Part shown: positions 34,866-45,457 of the stretch, piece after piece | Layout: each line of letters opens with the position of its first letter | Numbering within the stretch: position 1 is the first letter of the stretch | Origin: Petrolisthes cinctipes | Lineage: Eukaryota > Arthropoda > Malacostraca > Decapoda > Porcellanidae | Assembly: GCA_033782935.1 (NCBI GenBank) | Contig: JAWQEG010002489.1 | Location: 1-64,000 of the forward strand | DNA: 64,000 nt | Direction: 5' to 3' | Program-made: the position numbers and the translations under genes | The notes under the pieces: model-generated | The model's database searches: none | What the model was told of the DNA's origin: nothing | What the model saw: the letters and a program-made list of their open reading frames with translations, nothing else

Positions 34866-35083
34866 GCCATGATTCCTCCAAAGTATGTCAGGAAACAGGA
34901 CCAGAAGAGCAAAAATAATGGTGTTCTGTTGCTTGGAATAGTTTGGAGGATTCAGTGGTTCCAGATTTACCAACACAAAACTTCCCCCTTAAAACTATTC
35001 CAAAGAAAAACAACAGGACACCATTGTTGTTTTTCTCACTCTTGGTCCTGTTGTTTCCTTGCAGACTTTGAAGGAATCAAGAA
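34866..35083. repeat. Imperfect hairpin sequence
   Basis: 34869-34948 (GATTCCTCCAAAGTATG, GGTGTTCTGTTGCTTGGAAT) is the inverse of 35003-35083 (ATTCCAAAGAAAAACAACAG, CAGACTTTGAAGGAATC). Likely a MITE remnant; no protein. Confidence 0.65.
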
Positions 35084-35094
35084 GCTCAAATGTA

Positions 35095-35379
35095 CAGCCA
35101 CAATTAAATATCCACCGACACTTTCCTTCCATCGTAGTAAATATCTTGGTAATAAAGAACAACATGTATATAATTTTGCAGAACCTCATAATAATAATAA
35201 TAATAATAAATATCTTGGTAATAAAGAACAACACGTGTATGACTTTGCAGCACCTCATAATAATAATAATTGAGGGGGTTGAGTTGACGTAAGGTGTTGT
35301 TGTATGATTATATTTTGATATGATACTGATTTATTTGTACGATGGAAGGAAAGTGTTGGTGGATATTTGATTGTGGATG
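35095..35379. mobile_element. CAGCCACAATC MITE, 285 bp, internally duplicated
   Basis: Same TA-flanked termini as the 213-bp copies (right end GTGGATG rather than GTGGCTG). The interior has a roughly 66-bp tandem duplication starting AAATATCTTGGTAATAAAGA (about 35140 and 35207), which explains the extra length. Confidence 0.85.
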
Positions 35380-35524
35380 TACCAAAATTGTATTATCCCC
35401 TGATTGTTGTTGTAATCCTTTGTGTGTGAAACAAATTACACACACACAAACACATGTATTAATATATTGTGTGTGTGTGTCTGACAAATTACACACACAT
35501 TAACACTGTGTGAAGAGAAATATC

Positions 35525-35905
35525 ACACACACAGTAACTCCATAAACACTTACATTAAGAGGGTGCGGGAGTAGGGGGCAGGTTTGGGGGGAGGTGCGGG
35601 AATAGGGGGACAGGCTTGGTGGGGTTAGGGGGGTGCAGGAATATGGAACAGGCTTGGGGGGGGGTCAGGGGGGTGCGGGAATAGGCTTGGGGTGGGTAGA
35701 AAGCCTGTCCCCTACTCCCGCACCCTCCTAAAACCCCCCCAGCCTGTCCCCCTATTCCTGCACCCCCCTAACCCCCCCCCAAGCCTGTCCCCCTACTCCC
35801 ACACCCCCCTAAACCCCCCCAAGCCTGTCCCCCTACTCCCACACTCCCCGCGCACCCCCCTAAACCCCACACACAGTAACTCCATACATACTTACATTAA
35901 CTAAT
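35525..35905. repeat. G-rich to C-rich inverted array, locus 2, with flanking direct repeats
   Basis: The same unit as locus 1, G-rich to about 35690 and then C-rich to 35865. The turning point GGCTTGGGGTGGGTAGAAAG is the reverse complement of the locus-1 centre. It is bounded by direct copies of CACACACAGTAACTCCATA (about 35526 and 35868). Short (GTC)n/(GTT)n follows at 35917-35957. Confidence 0.88.
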
Positions 35906-35957
35906 AATACTTGTACTGTCGTCGTCGTCGTTGTTGTTGTTGTCGTTGTCATTGTTG

Positions 35958-36306
35958 ATGGAAGAATGAAGGTTGTTAATAAGTCTCTTGTACAACTCCA
36001 CTCTCTACAACCCTGTAACATAATAATACAACCAAATTAATTTATGGATAGTACAAAATACAAATGAATTAGTTAGTACTTTAGAATTACTGCAAAAATA
36101 TTACCAATACTTTACAAAGTTTTATATGCATAGTAAAATTGTCGTGATAAATGATACAATAAAGAGTTAACAGACAGAATTATAATTAATAAATTTATAA
36201 TAATAATAATAATAACAATAAATAAATATATTAGAATATATATTTGATAGATACCGGTTCATATAATGATAATAAGAATAATAGAAATAAGAATAATGAT
36301 TAATCA

Positions 36307-36339
<33 letters not shown>

Positions 36340-37100
36340 AATAATAATAATGATAATAATAATGATTAATCAATGTATAATAATAATAATAAAAATATAT
36401 ATTACAATATATAATTGATAGATACATATTAATAATAATAACAATAATAATAATATATATATATTTTTTTTTTCAATGCCCGCACACCGCCACCATCTAT
36501 CGCTTTCCATACATGACCAATTAACTTTAATCACAGGTTCCGTGCCCGATCATAACAAAACATCTCGCCAAAGCACTATCTCCACGTGGGAAAAATAATC
36601 CAAAATTATCCAAAAACTATATATAAATAAATTGATAAACTTAGTTCAGGTGGAAAATATGGAAAAAATAATCAAAAATTATCAAAAAACTAAAAAAAAA
36701 AATTGATAAAACTTAGTCCAGATGGAAAATATGAAAAAAAAAAAAAAAAAAAAATGATAAATCTTAGTCCAGGTGGATAATATGGAATCGACATTAGTGC
36801 GATTTTCCGCTAACTGGGCTATTAAAGAGACTATCTGCTAGTACCAATAGATGTGGAATTTTATTGGCTATTTTTTTGAGAAAATCAGAATTAGTCTACA
36901 GCAATCGAGTCAACCAAAAATATCCAAAAACAAACCAAAATATTGACCGAAACAGAATTATTATAATTATTGCTATTATATCCAGACTAGTCCTTTAAAC
37001 AGAATATCTGCCAGTACCAATACCTGGGGAATTTTATGGGTTATTTTATTTTTTATACAATCTGGAGTTTTTGGAAGCATCCAAATGAAAAGGATGAGTG
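35958..37100. repeat. AT-rich stretch with (AAT)n and a 3x ~70-bp repeat
   Basis: (AAT)n/(ATA)n at 36185-36460. 36590-36790 holds about three tandem units with AAAAATTATCAAAAAACTA and TTGATAAACTTAGTCCAGGT. Words such as AGTACCAATA and GGAATTTTAT recur at 36840 and 37015. No gene is seen. Confidence 0.75.
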
Positions 37101-37102
37101 TA

Positions 37103-37314
37103 CAGTCGTCAGCATAAGTTCGCTTCATTTCCACCTGTGTATGTATTAGCTATAGTGATGTTGTAATACAATTTTAATGCAGAGATGACAGATATAAAGT
37201 AAATATGGTAAATTACATATGTTGTTGGAATAAAAACTGGTTCAAAATGCAACTATTTGGTCAAATTAGCAATACTAAGTACATGAAATGGACGCGAATT
37301 TATGCTGCCAACTG
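37103..37314. mobile_element. CAGTCGTCAGCATAAG MITE, 212 bp
   Basis: Termini CAGTCGTCAGCATAAGTTCG and a near complement ending GCTGCCAACTG, flanked by TA (37101-37102, 37315-37316). A truncated copy lies at 29218-29252. Confidence 0.78.
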
Positions 37315-37349
37315 TACACTAATGGGCCATAGTATATATATATGATAAT

Positions 37350-37439
37350 GCTGATGTGTGTGTGTTTGTGTGTGTACGTGTGTGTGTACGTGTACGTGTG
37401 TGTATGTGTGTGTGTGTGTGTGTACGTGTGTGTGTGTGT

Positions 37440-37476
<37 letters not shown>

Positions 37477-37585
37477 TGTGTGTGTGTGTGTGTGTACGTG
37501 TACGTGTGTGTGTGTGTGTGTAGGTGTGTGTGTACGTGTGTGTGTGTACGTGTACGTGTGTGTGTGTGTACGTGTGTGTTAGTGA
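37350..37585. repeat. (GT)n microsatellite with ACGTGT interruptions
   Basis: Regular TACGTG words break up GT runs. All frames are open through composition only. Confidence 0.95.
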
Positions 37586-37718
37586 ATATATATACATAAT
37601 CTTGTCTATTGTGACCATACCTAGGTAAAAGTTGTAAAATAAGAATTATCTGGTAGGATGTTACAAAATATTATTATTATTATTAATGTTTTGAAAATTG
37701 TTTTATAAATATATTAAT

Positions 37719-37830
37719 TACCATATTTTAATTTACTACAAGCAGCTACACACTACTTAAAACAATAACACACACACACGTTAACTACCATCTTTTAATT
37801 TAATACAAGCAGCTACACACTACTTAAAAC

Positions 37831-37867
<37 letters not shown>

Positions 37868-37870
37868 AAC
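37719..37870. repeat. Tandem unit TTAACTACCATCTTTTAATT... (two copies)
   Basis: The unit TTTTAATTTAATACAAGCAG-CTACACACTACTTAAAAC-AATAA followed by (CA)n and GTTAAC occurs here twice; a third copy resumes at 44756 after the inserted element and a fourth is at 53455-53523. Confidence 0.85.
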
Positions 37871-38361
37871 TATACTCTGTCCAGCCTAAGGTGGCGGAGA
37901 AGCCCTGCCCTACAGGTGCGGTAGGCAGGTCAAGTACTTTTTCGCTTCCCTGATTGGCTAGAGGTGTTCAGCACACAGAGAAAAATAGAAGTGCTTCCTT
38001 TTTTCATGAATATTTCTGCTAATTAAGCATTATTCATGCCTGTTATTACTCACTCATTATTGTAAATGATATGTGTGAGCCTTACAGTCAAATTCACACT
38101 GACAATTTACTTGGAGCTCGTAATATCTTGATTTGAACATAGAGTGTGTAGTAAAAAGTGAGCGACAGTGAGAGGAAAACAGGTCAACTGGAGGACCTCT
38201 GGGTAACCCTTGTGACTTCCCGTGTTCGAAAGCATACTTCAAGGCTTCTTCATCCATTTAGTACAATTTTTTATACATTTAATTTCACTTATCTTTCGGA
38301 AGCACAATGGAGTGTTTTTATGCAACGAAAATATAGAAAAAAATGCACACACATTCACTAC

Positions 38362-38762
38362 TGTGGATATATAATACAGGATGTATAAACAAGACATGCA
38401 CCTACACATATACATATCACACGACACAGTAAACATGCCAGACACACAGATATACATCCACCAACTCTACATTCATACTGTGTAGCGAGTGCTGGCAACT
38501 ATTACTTACTTCCGGCCTTCCGGCGGAAGAATACATCACCGAGAGTGTTGGTACACAGAGCTTAGCCCTAGGCGGTCACTTACTCTACAGTGACGCCTTT
38601 CTCTGTATATTCTTGTACTCGTGTTGTAACACTGTCCTACTCCTAATATATGTGTTACTCGTACTCCCTGGATTTCCTTGTGCAACCTACGTCTTGCTAC
38701 AGTCACAGCAAGGCCCTCTCCCGCCTAGCCTTACTAGGTGGACCTCAGAGCAGAGACGAACA
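38362..38762 (+). repeat. 5' LTR of the 38.4-kb Gypsy element
   Basis: 401 bp, TG...CA ends, preceded by ACTAC. It is followed by non-coding leader to about 39207. Confidence 0.93.
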
Positions 38763-38778
38763 TGGCGCAGTGAGTACC
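38763..38778 (+). promoter_or_regulatory. Primer-binding site
   Basis: TGGCGCAGTGAGTACC starts at the base after the LTR. TGGCGCAGT resembles the complement of a tRNA-Ser 3' end; the assignment is tentative. Confidence 0.65.
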
Positions 38779-39238
38779 AAGGACCAGGGAAGGAATTATA
38801 GTGCTTGTGCAGTGTTCGATACAGTGTTTAGTGCTTGTGCTGTGTTGTGAAGTGATCAGTGCCCCTCCCCCATTATTTCTCGTGTACATTACGTAGCTCT
38901 TAAGCGGGATCATTTCCAGCCAGAAGGGAGGACGTGAGCAAGGCACGCATCCTCCCACTACGACAGCTGGTTGGGCACTGAGTGAGTGTGGCTGTGCAGC
39001 TGCGGCGGTCCGGACTGTAGGCTCCGCCCACCACCACCCCGCCACACGCACACACACACGCACCTTCTCACATACGCACAGACTAGAAACTACTTACAAC
39101 CCACTTCTCTTTCGGGTTTTTTAGTGACTAGGGTAACAACTGCACAGAAAATAAGCACTACAGTGTACTGCTCTTCTCAACACGAACCAGAGGATATACC
39201 ACAAACCATGTCACAGCAAAAGGACTTAATTTCGTGGT

Positions 39239-40708
39239 ATGAAAATGAGGGGAGTGAAGAAAGTGACACACAGGCAGTACACCTGTGAGCTACGACAAAG
39301 AAAAGAGGAGCTACGACGAGGGGAAGAGGACAGACGACGCAGAGAAGAAGAGGATCGCCGGGATCAACAGGAACAGCATAGAAAAGAAGACAATGACAGG
39401 TTTATGGCTATGATGAACCTGCTTTCAGCACAGCAGACACATCATGCAGCCCCATACAGCCTGCAGCCCAACCAGTCTACACCTGTTTGTCTTTCTCCTA
39501 CACCTAACCTCTCTAATTACAACGACACCAGATCCTATGTCTCCAGGTCTCCTCCACCCCTTAACACCACAGCAGGCAACTTAACCAGCAAACCTACGGT
39601 ACCTAACCCCCCACCGTTGCAGGCAGACGCATCTTTCCAGGTGTACAGGCAGTGGCGTCGCAGATGGCAGGACTACGCCACGATGATCGACCTCAAAAAG
39701 ATGACCCACGAGAAGCAGCTAATACAACTCAGGACGTGTGTTTCCCTAGACGTGCAGAGGATTTTGGAGCACACACTGGGTATTCCTCCTGACACACACC
39801 TGTCTGTTGAGAAGGTATTAGACTGTCCGCAAGAGCACCTCAAAGGTTTGTGGAATGAAGCTCTCCGTCGTCGTGAACTGCTTAGGTGCAAACAAGCAGA
39901 TGGTAAGACCTTCAGTGAGTTCTACGTCAGACTGAGGAACCGAGCAGAGGAAGTAGACTTGTGTACTGGCGACCCCGTTACGTGTGCCGAGACACAGTTG
40001 AAGATGGTGTTATTAATGGGTGTAAAGGACGAAGAACTGTTGCAACGCCTCATCTCCCTTAACGCAGGATCTACGCTGCAGGAGTTTGTGAATTGTTGCA
40101 GGGCATTCGAGGCTACCAAGATGACAGCATCTGCCATACATGCCTTGCCAAGCCAGCTGAAGGCCGTCTCTACCTATAAGAAGAATCAACGACGTGAGAA
40201 GAAGGCCTCTTCACAACAGACTTACACTTATAACACATCACCCACCAATTCCTGTCAGTTCTGTCGCCGCCAGCATGGTTCCGGGTTGTGCCCAGCTGCT
40301 GACAGTACCTGCTCCAACTGCGGACGTCAAGGACATTGGGCCCGTGCCCCTAAGTGCCCAGCTAACGATGTGCCGTGTAGAACTTGCAGTAGAACAGGAC
40401 ACTTTGAGAAGTGTTGCAGGTCAGCCAACAGGATGAGCAAAGGACAATACAACACTTCAGGTTCAGGTAAAACTCCCCCTTCTCCCAGCAAGAAGAAGGC
40501 CAACTGTCGACGTGTGGGGAATGCCCACAACAAGTCTCCGAAGCCTGTCAACGTGCAACTTTGTTATGATAACAAGACTTCGAGGTTCACAGATGCTCCC
40601 AGACACAGGCGCAGATGTTACAGTACTTGGCACCAGGCACCTAGAGATGCTGGAGATACACAAGGACAGCTTACTACCCCCTCCTTTGATGGGCACAATC
40701 ACAGCTGA
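39239..40708 (+). CDS. Gag of the 38.4-kb Gypsy element
   Basis: 489 aa. A very charged coiled-coil N-terminus (about residues 15-60) is followed by a Pro/Ser-rich linker, a capsid-like region (about 130-310: RQWRRRWQDYATMIDL, SEFYVRLRNRAEEVDL) and cysteine motifs at about 340-395 (CQFCRRQHGSGLC, CSNCGRQGHWARAPKC, CRTCSRTGHFEKC). An upstream ATG at 39208 opens another frame (MSQQKDLISWYENEG) that looks like the true N-terminus, so a frameshift near 39270-39290 is likely. The last ~195 nt overlap the protease frame, which suggests -1 or +1 frameshifting in the intact family. Confidence 0.82.
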   Translation: MKMRGVKKVTHRQYTCELRQRKEELRRGEEDRRRREEEDRRDQQEQHRKEDNDRFMAMMNLLSAQQTHHAAPYSLQPNQSTPVCLSPTPNLSNYNDTRSYVSRSPPPLNTTAGNLTSKPTVPNPPPLQADASFQVYRQWRRRWQDYATMIDLKKMTHEKQLIQLRTCVSLDVQRILEHTLGIPPDTHLSVEKVLDCPQEHLKGLWNEALRRRELLRCKQADGKTFSEFYVRLRNRAEEVDLCTGDPVTCAETQLKMVLLMGVKDEELLQRLISLNAGSTLQEFVNCCRAFEATKMTASAIHALPSQLKAVSTYKKNQRREKKASSQQTYTYNTSPTNSCQFCRRQHGSGLCPAADSTCSNCGRQGHWARAPKCPANDVPCRTCSRTGHFEKCCRSANRMSKGQYNTSGSGKTPPSPSKKKANCRRVGNAHNKSPKPVNVQLCYDNKTSRFTDAPRHRRRCYSTWHQAPRDAGDTQGQLTTPSFDGHNHS

Positions 40709-43661
40709 TGGATCGCAGATGGCACGTGCATTGGGATGTTTCCAGGCCACCTTGAAACTTGGCAACAGGTCTTGCATTGCCAACATACAGGTACATGAGG
40801 GAATACAGGTCCCACTCCTTTCATATGGTCATTGTCAGGAGTTGGCCATAATTTTGCCTGACTTTCCAAAACCTATCCTCACTGTGACGCATGTCAACAG
40901 ATGCACCGAACTACCCCTCCCTGCAACTGCAACCCCTTCAGCTGCACGGGACTACTTCATACGTGAGTTCAGCGATGTGTTGGTCTCCAAGGAGGAACTC
41001 AAGACAGCTCCACTGAAGAAGATGGCAGGACAACCCATGAAGATCCACCTCAAGGATGACGCTGTTCCCTTCGCCATCCACACACCCAGGCCGATACCCT
41101 TCGCTTTTCAGAATCAGGTGAAGACGGAAATTGACTCCATGGTACAGCAAGGAATCATCGCGCCTGTTGGGGATGAGCCATCAGAGTGCTGCCACCCAAT
41201 GGTCTTGGTTCCTAAGAACAACGGCGTACGCATCACAGTGGATTTGACCAAACTCAACTCCCAAGTATCTCGCCCCACCCATCCTTCACCTACGCCCTTT
41301 GCAGCAGTCCGTAGTGTCACTCCTTCAGCGAGATATTTCACGACAGTGGATGCCTTGCATGGGTATTGGCAGATGGAACTCGCAGAGGAGGACCAGCACC
41401 TTACCACCTTCATCACGCCATATGGGAGATACAAGCATCGCAGAGGACCAATGGGCTTCGCAGCCACAGGCGATGCCTATTGCCTGCGTGGCGACATGGC
41501 TCTCCAGGGTATCACCAACTGTTCTAAAGTGGTGGACGACATTCTCTTACATGACAAGGACTTACCCACACACATAGGACGGATTAACCAGATGTTGACT
41601 AGGTGTCGCACCCATGGCATCACACTCAACAAGGAAAAGTTTGTGGTAGCCGCCGCTAGTGTCAACTTCTGTGGATACCAAATTTCAGCGGAAGGCATCT
41701 CTGCAGACGAAGACAAGGTTACAGCAATACGAGACTTCCCAAAGCCAACTAACCTGACTGATCTTCGCTCCTTCATGGGCCTAGTGAACCAACTGACGGA
41801 GTTCACCCCAGATATAGCAGCCAAGGCTCAGCCACTTCTTCCTCTAATGAGCCCCAGGTGCTCTTTCGTATGGACCCCAGACCATGACAAGGCCTTCGAG
41901 GGTGTCAAGCAAGCTCTGACATCACCACCTGTACTAGCACCCTTTGAACTGTCATTGCCAGTGGTTCTACAGACAGATGCCTCACGCTTGTATGGGATTG
42001 GTTATGCCCTCCTACAGGAAAACGGCCAGGGACAGATGCGTCTTGTTCAGTGTGGATCAAGATTCTTAACAGATGCTGAGACACGCTATGCCACCATTGA
42101 ATTGGAGATGCTAGCTGTCACCTGGGCCATGTCCAAGTGCAGACTCTACCTGACCACCGACCGCTCATTCCTATCGTAAATTCTTACACCTTAGATGCAG
42201 TCGAGAACCCCCGCCTCCAACGGCTGAAGGAGAAGGTTATGCAATACATCTTTACAGCAGTGTGGCGTGCAGGGAAGCAGCTGTGTATTCCCGACGCACT
42301 TTCACGAGCCCCAGTCAGCCGCCCCACGTCACAGGACGAGACCGAGTGTAGCGAGGCTGCGGCACATGTCAGAAGCATCACCAGTGCCACCAATACCACC
42401 TCCGAGGACCAACCATCGACCACAGTAGATGCCGATAGGACCCTCCAGGAGCTCAGGGAAGCAGCAAGTGCAGACCTTGCTTACGGTCGCCTTCTGGCCT
42501 GCGTGTCCTCTGGGTTTCCCTCTAACCGTTATGGCATACACAACGACGTCCTCCCATACTGGAAGCTACGGGACAGTCTCTACGCCGATGGAGAGCTGGT
42601 GCTGTATGGTCAGAGGATTGTTGTTCCCGCCGCCCTACGAAGACGAACCCTAGCCTGGCATTGACTCCGACATCAAGAATACAGTCGAAGCTTGTGAGTC
42701 ATGTCAACGTCTGCAACCAAGCCAGCAACAGGAACCCATCAGATGTGACGATCATCCTACAATGCCTTTTGAGTCCGTGTCTGCTGACTTCTTCCAGGTG
42801 GCGTGGAAGTCATTCTTGGTAATCGCAGACAGACTCTCTGGATGGCCTGTGGTTGTCCCATGCGGCCATGATACTACATCCGCCAGAGTGATCCGGATGT
42901 TTTGCCGCTACTTCCGTGAAGTTGGAGTCCCCTTACGATTGCGAACTGACGGCGGACCTCCCTTCACCAGCAATGACTTCAAGAGCTTCACAGAACGCTG
43001 GGACGTCCATCACACAGTAACCTCACCACATTACCCCCAGTCTAATGGTCATGCCGAGGCAGTAGTCAAAGCAGTTAAGCACCTGATACTCAAGACAGCG
43101 CCCACAGGAAACATTGACTGCGAGGAGTTCGACAGAGGCCTGTTGGAGTTACGCAACACCCCTACACCTGCTGGACGTTCCCCCGCCCAAGTTCTATATG
43201 GTCAGCCCCTACGCACATGCCTCCCGGCCCACCCAGAGTCCTTCTCCCGGGAGTGGCAGACCAGAACTGAGGATTATGACCGCAGAGTTGCCGCCCGTGC
43301 TGACCAGGTCCAACGTCAGTACGACGAGCAGGCCTGCCCCCTTCCCAGGTTGTGTGTTGGACAACGTGTGAGGATCCAGGACCCTACTTCACACCGCTAG
43401 GACAAGGTTGGGGAAGTAATGGGCCATGGCAGGCACAGGAATTACGAGGTACGCCTTCCTAGTGGCAGAGTCTGGTGGCGGAATCGTCGGCATCTCCGTC
43501 CAGTTCCATCTCCTAGTAACAGTGATACCCCTTTACAAATCCCTGTGGCCCCTTGCTCGGACGAAGAAAATCAGTCCTCAGTACATAACCCCCCCAATGC
43601 CCACGTCGTTCATCTAGGCTCATTGGAAACCAGTCCGCTCGAGACAATGCTACGAGCGTGA
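40512..43661 (+). pseudogene. Pol (protease-RT-RNase H-integrase), broken
   Basis: Protease LPDTGADVTVLG at about 40600; RT from about 41090 with TTVDALHGYWQMEL and SKVVDDILLHD (V-V-D-D; the two aspartates are kept) at about 41530; RNase H LQTDASRLYGIGYALL at about 41970. A 1-nt shift near 42150 breaks RNase H, and the next frame (42137-42664) continues with DHRPLIPIVNSY and CIPDALSRAP. At about 42660 a deletion removes the histidines of the integrase zinc finger; the sequence resumes at GIDSDIKNTVEACESCQ. The integrase core follows (SADFFQ, RTDGGPPF, NGHAEAVVK). A TAG at 43398-43400 interrupts the C-terminal part, which otherwise runs in frame to 43661. At least three lesions, so no Pol can be made. 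Confidence 0.88.
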
Positions 43662-43674
43662 GAGGGGAGGGAGG

Positions 43675-44075
43675 TGTGGATATATAATACAGGATGTATA
43701 AACAAGACATGCACCTACACGTATACATATCACACGACACAGTAAACATGCCAGACACACAGATATACATCCACCAACTCTACATTCATACTGTGTAGCG
43801 AGTGCTGGCAACTATTACTTACTTCCGGCCTTCCGGCGGAAGAATACATCACCGAGAGTGTTGGTACACAGAGCTTAGCCCTAGGCGGTCACTTACTCTA
43901 CAGTGACGCCTTTCTCTGTATATTCTTGTACTCGTGTTGTAACACTGTCCTACTCCTAATATATGTGTTACTCGTACTCCCTGGATTTCCTTGTGCAACC
44001 TACGTCTTGCTACAGTCACAGCAAGGCCCTCTCCCGCCTAGCCTTACTAGGTGGACCTCAGAGCAGAGACGAACA
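43675..44075 (+). repeat. 3' LTR of the 38.4-kb Gypsy element
   Basis: 401 bp, almost identical to 38362-38762, followed by the target duplication ACTAC. A GAGAGGGGAGGGAGG purine tract (43659-43674) precedes it as polypurine tract. Confidence 0.93.
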
Positions 44076-44501
44076 ACTACTTACACAAAAAGGTTAATAT
44101 ATTTCAAAACCATGGCCAAACAAAGCAGCAGGAATGGGCAAGGAGTGGTGTGTGTGTGTGTGTGTGTGTGTGTGTATTGACAAACCGACACAGCAAGTTG
44201 ACAGGCGCCTATAGGGACCTGAGATTAGAATATGGCCTAAGGCAGTAAGAGAGAGAAACTTAGATGAAGGTAACAAATGAGGAATAAAGAAAGTGAAATA
44301 ACTTATGATGCATGCTACTGATAATGAAAGAATAAATAAATGGAATTAAAATAAAATATTATATACCGTAATGCCATTAATCTAAATATATCATGTATAT
44401 GATATGTGGGATAAAATATCATTAGATTATACTTTTATGTGGGATAAAATATCATTAGATTATAGAATTTAGAAAAGGAAAGGTTGTGGATGAATCGTGA
44501 A

Positions 44502-44557
<56 letters not shown>

Positions 44558-44755
44558 GGAGGGAAGAAGGAAGGTCAGGTCACTGAGATTAACTCACCGC
44601 TATGCGACGTATGTGTATGTGTGTGTATGTGTGTGACCCATGGTGTGGCAAAAAGTACTCGATACATCCCCTTTCCATCATCTGCCAATCAGATACATCC
44701 AGGAATGTCCCAGAGAGGCAAGGCTTCTCCGCCACCTTAGGCTGGACAGAGTATA

Positions 44756-44954
44756 CCATCTTTTAATTTACTACAAGCAGCTACACACTACTTAAAACAA
44801 TAACATTATTTGTGAAAGTGAAAACATTAGACAGTAAATTGTTTGAGATACCCATATGTGGATGATTATTATTGACCACGACTATACAAGATCAGTCATA
44901 AAATCTTATATATGATTCAGTGCCAGGTTCTACTTAACCATCGCTCAGACTAAA
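44756..44954. repeat. Resumed tandem unit, then unremarkable sequence
   Basis: 44756-44806 is the right part of the TTAACTACCATC unit interrupted at 37870. The remaining ~150 bp show nothing recognisable. Confidence 0.7.
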
Positions 44955-45262
44955 ATGGAAATGCCAGGGAAAGGCGAGACTCGTCACAACACCTTACTGA
45001 CCATACAGAATAAAGCCCCAAAGATAATCACAGGCAGCACAGCTACCACACCTACAGACCACTTACACCATGAAACCAAAGTCCTCAAAATCAAAGACCA
45101 TCTTGACATGAGAGGCACACAAACACACACACACACACACATGCTGCTGCGGCCTCCACAAACACACACCATCCACTACACTACATGGCACAACACCCAC
45201 ACACGGCCCTGGAGTAGCAACATCTACGCCGCGGGACCACCCCTCAAGGCTGCAAGAAGCTA
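44955..45262 (+). pseudogene. Jockey-like non-LTR 3' fragment
   Basis: Reads TIQNKAPKIITGSTATTPTD, then KDHLDMRGTQTHTHTH, the C-terminal region seen intact at 46400 and 48890, broken by (CA)n and then continuing only as altered fragments. It is directly followed by the 5' part of a longer copy. Confidence 0.75.
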
Positions 45263-45415
45263 AACCACCACAAAATCCCCCCGCCCCCATCAGGGAGGCC
45301 CGAACTCCTGGGAAAGGCTTCGGTCACCCAGGCAATTACCACACCCCTCACACAACACACACAATCACACATTTTTCCACCACCAAGAAATGATCCTCCG
45401 GCTGTCATTTCTCGG

Positions 45416-45457
45416 CTCCTTCTTCTAGCCGGAGACACCGAGAGCAACCCAGGACCC
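45416..45457 (+). other. 2A-like ribosome-skipping motif in the non-LTR leader
   Basis: The frame reads LLLLAGDTESNPGP, matching the DxExNPGP core that causes ribosome skipping in viral 2A peptides; 2A-like sequences at the N-terminus of some non-LTR retroposons are known. The frame stays open from before 45400 to a TAG near 45591. Activity is not shown. Confidence 0.75.

Larger units (their letters stand above)
38362..44075 (+). mobile_element. Ty3/Gypsy (Mag-like?) LTR retrotransposon, young but disabled
   Basis: LTRs of 401 bp (38362-38762, 43675-44075) start TGTGGATATATAATACAGG and end GACGAACA; I see only one or a few differences, such as CACATATAC against CACGTATAC. The target duplication ACTAC is exact (38357-38361, 44076-44080). 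A PBS TGGCGCAGTGAGTACC directly follows the 5' LTR. Gag overlaps pol, and pol has a frameshift, a deletion and a nonsense codon. The Mag-like placement rests on PMGFAATGD-type RT motifs and is tentative. Confidence 0.9.
37873..44753. mobile_element. TA-flanked TIR DNA element split by an LTR retrotransposon
   Basis: Termini TACTCTGTCCAGCCTAAGGT and ACCTTAGGCTGGACAGAGTA, flanked by TA in the target GTTAAC-TA-CCATC, whose empty form is seen at about 37781 and 53457. Similarity of the ends extends about 35 bp, with AAAGTACT/AGTACTTTTT words further in. Removing the LTR insertion leaves about 1.16 kb with no recognisable transposase, so it is probably non-autonomous. The left half is 37873-38361, the right half 44081-44753; the right half holds a (GT)n run near 44146 and a (GA)n run at 44508-44553. 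Confidence 0.82.

Noticed and set aside
38057..38257. Minus-strand 66-aa frame as a transposase remnant of the TIR element
   Set aside because: No motif recognised and no support from neighbouring frames.
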